Shown here in pieces: positions 1-9,700 of a stretch of DNA of 64,000 bases. The notes below the pieces were generated by a model. That model saw only the letters and a program-made list of their open reading frames with translations, was not told the DNA's origin and searched no databases. This DNA is from Novipirellula herctigrandis. Lineage in GTDB: Bacteria; Planctomycetota; Planctomycetia; Pirellulales; Pirellulaceae. The DNA lies in NCBI GenBank assembly GCA_007859835.1, contig SJPJ01000001.1:8468218-8532217 (forward strand), read 5' to 3'. The stretch's first letter is position 1. Each line of letters begins with the position of its first letter. The position numbers and the translations under genes are program-made.

Positions 1-94
1 CCCCCCAAAGAAGGCTCTTGTCCACCTCGGACGGCTCCACGGTATCGAGGTAAAGTTTCGTTCCGGTTTGCAGTAACGATTGGAGCGAGGACAT
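1..94 (-). CDS. Probable transaldolase, N-terminal 31 codons (runs off left edge)
   Basis: An open minus-strand frame starts at ATG 94-92 and continues through base 1. An AAGGAAG ribosome binding site lies about 7 bases upstream. The visible peptide begins MSSLQSLLQTGTKLYLDT and continues with an acidic stretch ending in LLWG. A short Leu-rich helix followed by a G-T-K-L-x-L-D strand is how transaldolase-family (class I aldolase TIM barrel) proteins of planctomycetes usually begin; the family interconverts sedoheptulose-7-phosphate and fructose-6-phosphate in the pentose phosphate pathway. The catalytic lysine would lie outside the window, so function rests on the N-terminus alone. Reading frame and start are well supported; the family call is moderate. 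Confidence 0.55.
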   Translation of the reverse strand, partial: MSSLQSLLQTGTKLYLDTVEPSEVDKSLLWG

Positions 95-437
95 GGTCAC
101 TTCCTTGAGATTGTATTGCTGTTATCGTGTCGAATGGCGCTCTGTTCGTCACCAAAAATCATCCACAGGAATGTATATATAGTCACCCATTTTGTCGATT
201 GCACTTGTTTGGTGTATTGCGTCAGGGCGAAATCAGACGCCAACACTTCCTGCGATAGGAACCCAATTTCGGCCCTAATAGGTACCCCCGAAGAGAAATG
301 CCGGGGGAGAAGAAATTTGGTTCGCTAACCCGGTGCAGAAAAATGCCCACGATCTTTCGTGTTTTCGGATTTTCTGAACAGTCTGAACAGCAAGAACGGA
401 TCCAAATCAGCTATCCTCGCCTTCTTAGCCCACTGAG
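95..437. other. Intergenic region, no gene recognised
   Basis: No convincing gene in any frame. It holds the ribosome binding site of the left-edge gene and a strong GC hairpin: CCCCCG at 285-290 pairs with CGGGGG at 302-307 across an 11-base loop. The hairpin lies downstream of the minus-strand gene ending at 438 and could help end that transcript, but no T-run follows on either strand. A weaker CACGA/TCGTG hairpin followed by four T's on the plus strand sits at 348-365. Confidence 0.4.
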
Positions 438-1031
438 TTAACGTAACGGTTCGAGTTTGGTGATTCGTTGATCGAGCGAGAGTATCTCTTCACCAAGATG
501 GTTAAGCTTTACCTCCAAGCGGTACAGCATTGAAGAAATCTCTTCCGGGTTGTTGATCAACGCGAGATGCAATCGAGCTAGATCATACTTCAATTCCAGA
601 CGTCTCCATTCAAGTTCGCTGATACTGCTTCTGGCGACCTTTTTCCTTCCTTGTTCTAAGCTCAGTTTTGCGAGTCGCAGCTTTTCTTCGGCATGCCGCA
701 GGCGAACTCGTTCGGGACCGCCAATCGATGCCAAAGTGGCTTCTTCGTACTGTTGCTTGGCAACGGCTAGATTCGAGCGAAGTCTTTCAATCGCCATTTC
801 GGGGATGTTCCCTGAATACTTACGGTTTTCTTCCAAGGCGTATTGAAGTTCGACACGAGCTAATTGCATGTTGGTGCTGGCATGCTCCAAAACGAGGTCA
901 TACCTCGAACTTTCTTGTTCGTCACTAACCAGCGCCGGGCCTTGAGAGGATAGTGATCCCGGAAACAGCGGGAACGAAACCAGCAAAAAAATAAACACCC
1001 AACGCGTTGTCCACTTATTTACGTTTGACAT
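438..1031 (-). CDS. Exported coiled-coil protein of unknown function
   Basis: A 197-residue protein of no family I recognise. Residues 1-30 look like a signal peptide: basic start, hydrophobic FIFLLVSFPLF core, small residues before a likely cut near Ser28-Gln30. The rest is almost entirely charged, Leu/Glu/Arg/Lys-rich helix with heptad-like spacing (about residues 45-195), suggesting a periplasmic coiled coil. There are no cysteines or obvious catalytic motifs. It is flanked by non-coding DNA on both sides and does not look operonic. Initiation at ATG 1031 gives a normal signal peptide. It is a good candidate for a real gene because composition and export signal agree, but its role is unknown. 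Confidence 0.7.
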   Translation of the reverse strand: MSNVNKWTTRWVFIFLLVSFPLFPGSLSSQGPALVSDEQESSRYDLVLEHASTNMQLARVELQYALEENRKYSGNIPEMAIERLRSNLAVAKQQYEEATLASIGGPERVRLRHAEEKLRLAKLSLEQGRKKVARSSISELEWRRLELKYDLARLHLALINNPEEISSMLYRLEVKLNHLGEEILSLDQRITKLEPLR

Positions 1032-1380
1032 CGAATTTGCTCTTGGTTTGCGTGCATATCACCCCATGCGCGACATTATCGCGCGATGAGCAACGAAATT
1101 CCCTCGAATTCAAAGGCTTGGGCTCGGCTTAACGTACACTCGATACGCTCGCTATTTTAAGGAGCAAGCTATGTGCCATCTTCCCTTAGCGGTGTCGGAA
1201 AAAGCAACAATTTGCGTTCGTTCGGAATCGGAAACCGGTGAAGGAAGCTGACAACCTCGTCTCTACACGACATAGGCGTCTCTACACGACATAGGCGTCT
1301 CTACACGACATAGGCACGAGAATTCAGTAGACTCCAATTTCCCCACGCCAACTTCCGCCTGAATTTTGGGAAACCGATTG
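1032..1380. other. Divergent intergenic region between the coiled-coil and PhoD-like genes
   Basis: This stretch separates two divergently transcribed genes and must hold both promoters, although no -35/-10 pair stands out. Its only obvious structure is the 19-bp tandem repeat described separately, which ends about 65 bases before the PhoD-like start. Confidence 0.4.
1261..1317. repeat. Tandem repeat, 19-bp unit, three copies
   Basis: The unit CTCTACACGACATAGGCGT occurs at 1261-1279 and 1280-1298 exactly and again at 1299-1317 with the last two bases changed. It lies just upstream of the PhoD-like gene, so copy number could affect spacing of upstream regulatory sites. Nineteen is not a multiple of three and no gene covers it. 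Confidence 0.9.
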
Positions 1381-3777
1381 ATGATAGCGATCCGAGCCAG
1401 CTTGTTTCTTGACTTGATGCGTTCACTCCTGGTTATCGCATTCCTGGTTATCGGTGTCTCCGTGCATGCGGCATCGGTAGCGATTGATTGGAAGCGAGTC
1501 GAAGACCGTCGTTGGCCCGGATCCGAATTTTGGGCCAACCGACTACAGGATTGGTCGGTCGTGGGCGGAAAACTGCAATGCGCTTACGAGTACGGTGGGA
1601 ACGACTGGCGCACCGCACACCTGCTGACGCACGATTTCAACGCCACCGGAGATCACTTTGAGGCGGAACTATCTTTCAGTGCTACGGCGGATGGACACGC
1701 GGGCATTCTGCTTGGCGGAGGCGAGGGCAAGCTCAATTACAAGCAAGCGTCGATGATTCAAGGTGTTCCTGGCTTGGGTGGTGGCTTCCTGGTGGATTTT
1801 GCATTTTCCAAAAATTCGCTGTGTGTTCGCGACTTCGGCAGCGATGCCGAGATCAAAATACCTGCACCCCTAAAAGAGACTCAGCTACGAAACCGCGTCG
1901 ACACGGATACCCCGTTAAGACTCAAAATTATTGGCAGCAGGCGAAATGCCGAAACGTTCAGCCTCGTCGCCACGCTGGTGGCCAATGGCAACGTCCTTGC
2001 TACAGTGCAAGCCGATGTCCCCACCGATCGACTCATCGGAAACGTTGCCATCGTCAGTATGGGCGGCACCCAACAAGCACCCCATCAGTTTTTTGGCGTG
2101 AAGCTCTCAGGCAACCGCGTCTCGGAACATCTCGAACGCGCCTACGGTCCCATTGGCGGAGTGCTCTACTCGGTGGCCAATGGTGATCTAAAGATAGGCG
2201 TTCAATGCATGTCGATCGGCCAAACGATCGACGCTGGAGAGTCCTTTGGCAATGGTTGGCGGTGCGGCGTACAGGTTGAGAAGCGACAACCCGATGGTTC
2301 GTGGCAGAGCGTCACGCGACCGGTTGGTTTCAGTGAGCCGGACTACTATGCGCTGCTCCGTGTGAAAGAGCACGACCGATCCAAACCAGCCGACTTCCGT
2401 GTGGTGATGCTAAACGGCCCCGAGGACGCACAGCCCTACATGTTCCATGTCCCAGCGGAGCCAAACAGCGGCGAGTTGGTTATCGGAGGCGTCTCCTGCA
2501 CAGGCGACATCGGACGCATGGGCCTTGGCGACAAGTCCAAGCTCAAGCCTGACGAATCCTATATCGGGATTTGGAGTCAGGCAAACCAATGGGCACCCTT
2601 TAGTGGGATCACTCAACCACTGATCGAGCGCAAGCCGGACATCGTCTTCTTCACCGGTGACCAGATCTATGAATGGTGGCCAACGCGGATCGACGTGACC
2701 GACGCCATGCCGGATGAAGATTACCTCTACAAGTGGATGATCTGGCATTGGTCTTTCCAAGCAGTCTGCTCAAAGTTTCCCTGCCTAATTCAGACCGATG
2801 ACCATGATGTTTGGCACCCCAATCTATGGGGCGACGGCAGCCGACTGATGACCGAAGGATGGGACAGGGGCGGTGGGTTCATCAAGAGCAGCTACTTCGT
2901 CAACATGGTCCAGCGCACCATGTGTGGACACAACCCCGACGCGTACAGCCCTGGGCCTAACGACAGCGGCATCACAAACTATTTCTGTACGTTCACGTAC
3001 GGTGGCGTTGACTTCGCGCTTCTTGAGGATCGCAAGTTTAAATCCGCCCTTCCAAGTGTGCACGCCGGAATGGAACCCAAAATGCTCGGGGATGCCCAAC
3101 TTCGTATGTTGGCGGAATGGGTCGACATGCCTAACAAGGCACCTGCCCGCGTCGTCGTCAGCCAGACGAACTACGTCACCATCAATACGATCGCCAACGG
3201 TAACATGCGTGCCGACCGTGATTCCAATGGCTGGCCCAAAACCGCTCGGGACAAAGCGGTGGAGCTATTTGACAAGGCCGGAGCATTTCTGTTTACAGGC
3301 GACCAACACCTCGCTTCGGTCACTCGCATGGACACGATGGCATCGAAAATGGGTGTGTTTCAATTTTGCCAGCCCGCTGGCGGATGTATTTGGTGGCGTT
3401 GGTTCTATCCCAATGACGAGCAACACATAGGTAGTGGCCCCCTCGCCGGCAAACCTTCGTACATCGGTCACTTTACCGACGCCTTTGGAAACACCTTTGA
3501 AACATTGGCGGTTGCCAATCCGGGCAGTCCGCAAGAGATGCGGGTCCACACGAATCCCCCTAAGCATATTCTCACCGGCAAGCAACGAGCGGCGGGCATT
3601 GGCACACGCTACCGTATCCACCAGGGCGAGGGATTTGGAATTGTCCACGTCGATGCTGATAACGACCGTATGACTTTGGAGTGTTGGCCCGACAAGAACG
3701 CGACGATGTTGACGCCCTATCGCCAATTCGATGGTTGGCCGATCCAATTGAAACTGAGCGAAATGCAACGGCGCTAA
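1381..3777 (+). CDS. PhoD-like metallophosphatase, exported
   Basis: An alkaline phosphatase D-like enzyme of 798 residues, expected to release phosphate from phosphodiesters or monoesters outside the cytoplasm. The N-terminus is a signal peptide (hydrophobic LLVIAFLVIGVSVHA). A region of about 200 residues after it looks like a beta-sandwich domain. The PhoD core carries the metal-site motifs in order: FFTGDQIYE near residue 425, TDDHDVW near 473, LLEDRKFK near 547 and FTGDQHL near 640. I chose ATG 1381; TTG 1366 and ATG 1417 are in frame, and the last would give the shortest normal signal peptide. It stands alone on the plus strand. Sulfated-polysaccharide loci of planctomycetes often carry such phosphatases, but its substrate here is unknown. 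Confidence 0.85.
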   Translation: MIAIRASLFLDLMRSLLVIAFLVIGVSVHAASVAIDWKRVEDRRWPGSEFWANRLQDWSVVGGKLQCAYEYGGNDWRTAHLLTHDFNATGDHFEAELSFSATADGHAGILLGGGEGKLNYKQASMIQGVPGLGGGFLVDFAFSKNSLCVRDFGSDAEIKIPAPLKETQLRNRVDTDTPLRLKIIGSRRNAETFSLVATLVANGNVLATVQADVPTDRLIGNVAIVSMGGTQQAPHQFFGVKLSGNRVSEHLERAYGPIGGVLYSVANGDLKIGVQCMSIGQTIDAGESFGNGWRCGVQVEKRQPDGSWQSVTRPVGFSEPDYYALLRVKEHDRSKPADFRVVMLNGPEDAQPYMFHVPAEPNSGELVIGGVSCTGDIGRMGLGDKSKLKPDESYIGIWSQANQWAPFSGITQPLIERKPDIVFFTGDQIYEWWPTRIDVTDAMPDEDYLYKWMIWHWSFQAVCSKFPCLIQTDDHDVWHPNLWGDGSRLMTEGWDRGGGFIKSSYFVNMVQRTMCGHNPDAYSPGPNDSGITNYFCTFTYGGVDFALLEDRKFKSALPSVHAGMEPKMLGDAQLRMLAEWVDMPNKAPARVVVSQTNYVTINTIANGNMRADRDSNGWPKTARDKAVELFDKAGAFLFTGDQHLASVTRMDTMASKMGVFQFCQPAGGCIWWRWFYPNDEQHIGSGPLAGKPSYIGHFTDAFGNTFETLAVANPGSPQEMRVHTNPPKHILTGKQRAAGIGTRYRIHQGEGFGIVHVDADNDRMTLECWPDKNATMLTPYRQFDGWPIQLKLSEMQRR

Positions 3778-3928
3778 TCAAAACCGCCCAATTCGTGCTC
3801 GCTAGCGAATGACGGTGTCGGTGTTCGACGTACCGCCGCGCCTGTTAGACGCAAATCCGCACGTTATTGGAAATCGCAGACGATAATTTGCGAAAACGCA
3901 CGTCAATGCATCACGGCCCGATTCGGCG

Positions 3929-4853
3929 TCATTTGGCAAGCCTCACGTAATCGAGACCGAACAGATTAGCACCTGTTCGGTGACCACCTTTCGACATTGC
4001 GTTGTGGCCCACAATGGTCGCTTTGAGCCGGTGTAAGCCTTTTGTCAAAGTCAATTTTCCCAAGGAAATCTCACCGCTCGTCGTGACTTCTGTATCATAC
4101 AGGTCGACCCGCTTGTCCACGGATTCTCCATCGACTGCGAATTCGAAAATCCCATATTCGATGGCTTTCGTGAACACGGCAAGTAAATCGTATTTGTCAT
4201 CTGCCGGGACAGAGAATTCAATCTCAATCGACTCGCCCATTTTCCCTTGGGTCCAAATCAGTTGGGCATCGCGGCTCCACAAGCCATCCCGATACGTGGA
4301 CATATCTTGCACCCAATGCCTGCCCGAACCGACACTGAGTACATTCCCCACCCCTCTCCCACGACGACCTTGCATGACTTTGCAAAGGAGATAGGAACGA
4401 ATTCGTTACGTCCCCGTGAAAGTGTCATCGCGAGGCCTGGGAAATCCTTCTCGATATCGTCAAATTTGCTGCAAAGGGCTTGTCAATGATGGGCGTCTCG
4501 CTGCCGTCAAGGAAGATTTTGACGTGTCCCCGGTCGGCCCTGGCGGACCAAATTCGCCACAGTACGCCAGGACCTTCTAAGTCGACCATCACCTGCTGTT
4601 TTCCATCGTGGCGAATACTGCCACCGCCGTCGTTGTTGGCGCCCCCATTTTGGTATCGATCGGCCTTCGGATCATACGACATGCTACGGTCGTGACTCGT
4701 CGAAGCGAAGGTCTTCTCGCCGGGGACAACCGGCGTAGCAAGCCTCTCCAGGTCGGTCAATCGTCCCACACGGTCCGCGTACGTCACATGCTCTGCGGCC
4801 GAAACTGTGCCCGCTATCGATGATGAAAAAACGGCGAGCACCCGCGAATACAT
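3929..4853 (-). pseudogene. DUF2961 / GH172 glycosidase, frameshifted and internally deleted
   Basis: Three pieces of one gene are visible. From ATG 4853 the first frame gives a signal peptide and the classic DUF2961 start (YADRVGRLTDLERLA, GPGVLWRIWSA, GHVKIFLDG) up to DKPFAA near 4466. There a one-base shift is needed to continue with FDDIEKDFPGLAMTLSRGR and KSCKVVVGEGWGMY. Around 4320-4345 the sequence jumps into a third frame encoding only the C-terminal beta-sandwich (SRDAQLIWTQGK through FGLDYVRLAK, stop at 3931-3929). The central part of the catalytic fold is absent. Intact members are usually several hundred residues longer, so I estimate roughly 1 kb lost. GH172 enzymes act on fructofuranose or arabinofuranose linkages; this copy cannot be functional. 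It is divergent from the Gfo/Idh gene. Confidence 0.8.
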
Positions 4854-5131
4854 GAAGGTTTGGCAAATGGACCTAACAGTATTGGGTTTCAAGTGGGGGG
4901 CTCGTTCTCTCACTTTTTTGGATGTACTTCCCGCACAATCTAGCCTTATTGACAGATTCGGGACATCCTTGCCAAGCACCATGAAAAGCGGGTGAAGGTG
5001 CGCGTGTCGGAAACAAAAGTAGACTCAGCGATCGCTTTTCGACTATCCTAGTTGCTTCAACTTCGTACCAAGGCACGATTTTGATCCGAACTTTCCCACC
5101 TCACTTCCCGCCTCCGTAAGGATTCTCTCTG

Positions 5132-6502
5132 ATGCTCAAAAATCGCCAAACAAACCGCCGTCGATTTCTCCAAGGAATGGCCGCTGCTGGAACCGCAAGC
5201 GTTGTGCTTCGGTCACCCCATCAAGTTTTTGGCAAAGAGTCGCCCAACGAACGACCGGTATTCGCAACGATCGGACTGCGTAACCAAGGTTGGGCGATCA
5301 CCAGCAAGTCGTTAAAGTTTGCCGATTTCGCAGCCTTGGCTGATGTCGATGCTAACGTGCTAGGAGCAAACGTCGAAAAAGTAGGCCAAAGACAAAGCAA
5401 GAAACCCGACGCCTACAACGACTATCGCAAGGTCCTTGATCGCAACGATATCGACGCAGTCATGATCGCCACCCCTGACCACTGGCACACCAAGATCGCC
5501 GTGGAAGCCATGTACGCGGGAAAGGATGTCTACTGTGAAAAACCCCTCACGTTGACGATCGATGAAGGCAAATTGATCGAGAGCGTTGTTAAGGAGACGG
5601 GCCGCGTTTTCCAAGTTGGCACCATGCAGAGGTCCGAATGTCAACAACGATTCCTGCAAGCCATTGCGATGGTCAAGGATGGTCGAATCGGAACCGTCCG
5701 ACGCGTCACTTGCGGTATTGGCGGCATGTCCGCCTCGCCCGCCATTCCCGTCGTTCCCATTCCAGATGAACTCGACTGGGATTTTTGGCTTGGACCAGCC
5801 GCGAATACCCCTTATCGAGCCCTACCCCAAATGCGAGAAGGTTACGGCGGAGGCGTGCCCCTGTATAGCAACGCGCACTATTCCTTCCGTAACTGGCATG
5901 AGTATTCGGGCGGTAAGCTGACTGATTGGGGCGCCCACCATGTGGACATTGCTTGTTGGGCAATTGGTGCCACGGATACAGGGCCTAGCAAAGTCACGCC
6001 GATCGAATACACGTTGCCGGTCGACTACAAGGATGGTCATCCCGTCGTGAATGATCGGTACAACACGGCCACGAGCTTCAAAATCCGCGTCGACATGCCA
6101 AACGATGTCGAAATGACGATCAATAGCACCGGCGACAACGGAATCCTTTTCGAAGGCACGAAAGGTCGCTTCTTTGTCAACCGCGGTAAAATTGCTGGAA
6201 AACCGGTCGAGGATCTCACGGACAGTCCGTTGCCTGAAGCAGCGATCGAGGATGTCTATGGTGGCAAAGTAAGCGAAAATCATACCGCCAACTTTATCGA
6301 AGCGATGAGGTCTCGAACGCAGCCGATTTCGGATGTTTGGTCACACAATCGTATGCTCGAAATTTGTCACCTCTCCAACATCGCAATGCGTCTGGGCCGA
6401 GAACTCAATTGGGACCCAGCCAAACGTGAAATCATCAGCGATGCAAAAGCGAATTCTTTTCTAGCTCGCGAACCCCGAAAGGGTTTTGAGATCAACATGT
6501 AG
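5132..6502 (+). CDS. Gfo/Idh/MocA-family oxidoreductase with Tat signal
   Basis: A 456-residue NAD(P)-dependent sugar oxidoreductase, predicted to act on a sugar or sugar acid outside the cytoplasm. Residues 9-13 form a twin-arginine motif (RRRFLQG) followed by an Ala-rich hydrophobic stretch, consistent with Tat export of a folded, cofactor-loaded enzyme. The Rossmann half follows, with the family's signature EKP at residues 136-138 (Lys137 catalytic) and MIATPDHWH just before it. The C-terminal half is the usual alpha/beta domain. ATG 5132 is preceded by GTAAGGA at a suitable distance. Planctomycetes carry many such Tat-exported paralogues. The gene is monocistronic; the neighbouring GH172 remnant is divergent. 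Confidence 0.9.
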   Translation: MLKNRQTNRRRFLQGMAAAGTASVVLRSPHQVFGKESPNERPVFATIGLRNQGWAITSKSLKFADFAALADVDANVLGANVEKVGQRQSKKPDAYNDYRKVLDRNDIDAVMIATPDHWHTKIAVEAMYAGKDVYCEKPLTLTIDEGKLIESVVKETGRVFQVGTMQRSECQQRFLQAIAMVKDGRIGTVRRVTCGIGGMSASPAIPVVPIPDELDWDFWLGPAANTPYRALPQMREGYGGGVPLYSNAHYSFRNWHEYSGGKLTDWGAHHVDIACWAIGATDTGPSKVTPIEYTLPVDYKDGHPVVNDRYNTATSFKIRVDMPNDVEMTINSTGDNGILFEGTKGRFFVNRGKIAGKPVEDLTDSPLPEAAIEDVYGGKVSENHTANFIEAMRSRTQPISDVWSHNRMLEICHLSNIAMRLGRELNWDPAKREIISDAKANSFLAREPRKGFEINM

Positions 6503-6796
6503 CGTCGCATCGTTTTGGCCCAGTCGAATTGGCGCGATACTGTGGCTGCGTCGTGGAGTGGAACGGTACAGGTTGGCAACGATTAACAATATTGCCAACT
6601 TGTGCCCGTTTACTCGATGGATGCGTCGCATTGGGCTACTCATTCTGTACGGATGTGGGAAAATTCCGGACCCTAGCTCCGGATCAACCGGTTGTTTCAA
6701 AAACACGAACGGATCTCGTTCGTGGTGAATCTTTCTGCTTGAATTTTGCTTTGAGACGTATATAAATAAGTGTGCTAAAAAAGTAGTTGCAAGTTT

Positions 6797-9700
6797 TTGC
6801 TTTGCTACCGCGCCGCTCATTTATGCATCGACAATCGCTCGTCATTTCCAGCCATTAAACTTGGTTTGGCTTGCTTGCTGGTTATTCGCGTTGCGTCTGT
6901 GCTCGGAACTGCAAATCAATTTGCGAACGTCCAGCGAAAAGCACCGTTGTCTTTCACGAAAGGACCATTTCAAGTGTTCCTTCGCACCAAATGCGGACGA
7001 CGAAGTCGCTTCGAGACTCTCGAGGCGCGGTGCCTCCTTAGCGCAAATCCCCCCGTCGTCTTCTCTGACGAATTCGTGCTTAGCTATGGTGGTGAACCAC
7101 AGGATGTCCATGGCGAATGGCTCGTGTCCGAGGACGCCAAATCACTGAACCTATCCGGAAACGTTTGGAAAGCGATTCCTCTGACCTACAACATCACTCC
7201 TGACACGGTCCTCGAGTTTGATTTCCAAGGCAACTCACAAGGCGATCTTCACGGCGTCGGGGTCGATACGGATCTCGAACTTGATCGTACCGATCATTGG
7301 TTTGCCTTGTATGGAACCCAAGCAAACTTCGGTAATCGTGACTTCAAAAACTACAGCGGCGAGGGCACGCAGCGGTTCGTGATTCCAATCGGTCAGTACG
7401 TTCAGGGATTTCAGCACTACCTGACGTTCGGCAATGATCACGACGTCGGGGACCCAACGGCTGAGAGTCTGTTTTCGAATGTCCGCGTCTATGAACGCGG
7501 AATTCCGCTGGGGGACTATCCGGTTTTTCCCTATGGCTCGGCCAAACAAGACGTCAACGGCGACTACACTATCGATGACACTTCGCGGTCCATCCACATG
7601 ATTGGTAACACGTGGAAAGCGATTCCATACAATTACATTGTCACCCCTGAAACGGTCATCGAGTTTGACTTCGCAGCGCCAACCGAAGGCGATCTTCACG
7701 GCATCGGGATTGATACGGATCTTCAGCTCAGTCGCACCGACCACTGGTTCACGCTGTTTGGAACGCAAGCGAACTTTGGCAATCGCGACTTCAACCTCTA
7801 CGGCGGCGAGGGCTCACAAAACATTGTTGTTCCGATCGGTGAGTACTATCAAGGTCAAATGAACTACCTGACGTTTGGCAATGACCACGATGTCACCGAG
7901 CCAAACGCGGAAAGCGTCTTTTCCAACATTCGCGTGTACGAGAGGGGCCTCAACTTTGATCACCACGACGTCCTCCCTTACGGAATCCCAAACCAAGACA
8001 TTAGCGGCGACTACGCCATCTTCGACGAATCGCGTTCCATCGAATTATCAGGGAACACATGGAAGGCGATTCCGCACGACTACGTTGTCACCCGTGACAC
8101 CGTGATTGAGTTTGACTTTGACGCCCCCACCGAAGGCGAACTGCAAGGCATCGGCATCGATACCGATCTTCAGCTCAGCAACACCGACCTTTGGTTCAAA
8201 CTCGCGGGGACCCAAAAAATCTTTGGCAACCGAGACTTCGAGCATCATGGGGGAAACGGATCGGAGCATTTTGTCATCCCGATTGGGGAATATTTCGAAG
8301 GCCCCATCGCCTATCTGACGTTTGGAAATGACCACGATGTCATTTCACCTACCGCCATCAGCCGGTTCAGCAATCTTAAAGTCTACGAGCTAACCGATAC
8401 TCATCGTCAGCGACAATTCGGATACGACATCGTCATCTACGGTGGAACGCCGGCCGGAGTCGTCGCTGCCGTGCAAGCCGCGCGGCTCGGTAGATCGGTT
8501 GTTCTAGTCGCGCCGAGCGGCCACGTCGGTGGCATGACTAGCAGTGGCCTAGGCGCGGTCGACACAGGAAAACGAGAGACGATCGGCGGAATCGCGCGAG
8601 AGTTCTTTCAACGGGTAAAGACATACTACGATGATCCGGCGAGCTGGGTTTTCGAACAGTTCGAGGACTATGAACATTATACCGCCGAAGACGACGTGAT
8701 GTGGAAATTGGAGCCGCACATTGCCGCGCAAGTCTTTGACGACATGCTCGACGAACATTTTGTCCCCACGATCTTCAAGGAATGCCTGGAACGCGGCTCG
8801 GGCGTTACGATTGCCAATGGTGGAATTCGCTCAATCACGATGGAATCGGGACAAACCTTTAGCGGGCACGCGTTCATTGACGCAACGTACGAGGGCGACC
8901 TTATGGCGAGCGCCGGGACTTCTTACACCGTTGGCCGAGAAGGCGTTGAGGTCTATGGCGAATCGCTCGCCGGTGCCCAGGTGCGCGCCGTGCCAAGTTC
9001 CGTTCAATCCACATTTCCCGTTGATCCCTTTGTCACACCAGGTGACTCAGCAAGCGGATTGTTGCCTGGAGTTCATTTGTCTTCCGTCCCAACCGAAGGC
9101 CAAGGCGATCACCGTATCCAGGCATACAATTTCCGTCTCACATTGACCGACAACCCTGAAAATGCTGTGCCCGTGGTCAAGCCAGCGAACTACGATGAAA
9201 CCCTCTACGAACTCCTTTTCCGATACTACGAGGCCGGTAACACGGAGATCCCAATCTCGTTCCACCCGCTGCCCAATGGCAAAACCGACAGCAACAGTTT
9301 CTCAGTCTTCTCGACTGATTTTGTCGGCAGAAACAATGACTATCCGGAGGCAAATTACCAACAGCGGGAACAGATTGTTCAAGCCCACTTGGACTATCAA
9401 CAAGGGTTGTTGTGGACACTAACGCATCATCCCCGGATACCACAAAGCATCCGTGACGAGATGGCCAAATGGGGGCTCGCGGCGGACGAGTTCTCCGACA
9501 ACAACTATTGGCCGTACCAGCTCTATGTTCGCGAGGCACGCCGAATGACGAGCGACTACGTGATGACCCAGTTCGATATCGGTCGGGTCCGGGTGGCGTC
9601 GGATTCCATTGGCCTTGGCTCCTATCCAGCCGACTCACACGTGACGCAACGATTCGTTGACCAAAACGGGAACGTTCAAAGCGAGGGCGGTTTCTACATG

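Noticed and set aside
285..307. Intrinsic terminator
   Set aside because: Strong hairpin but no T-run on either strand, so called only a possible structure.
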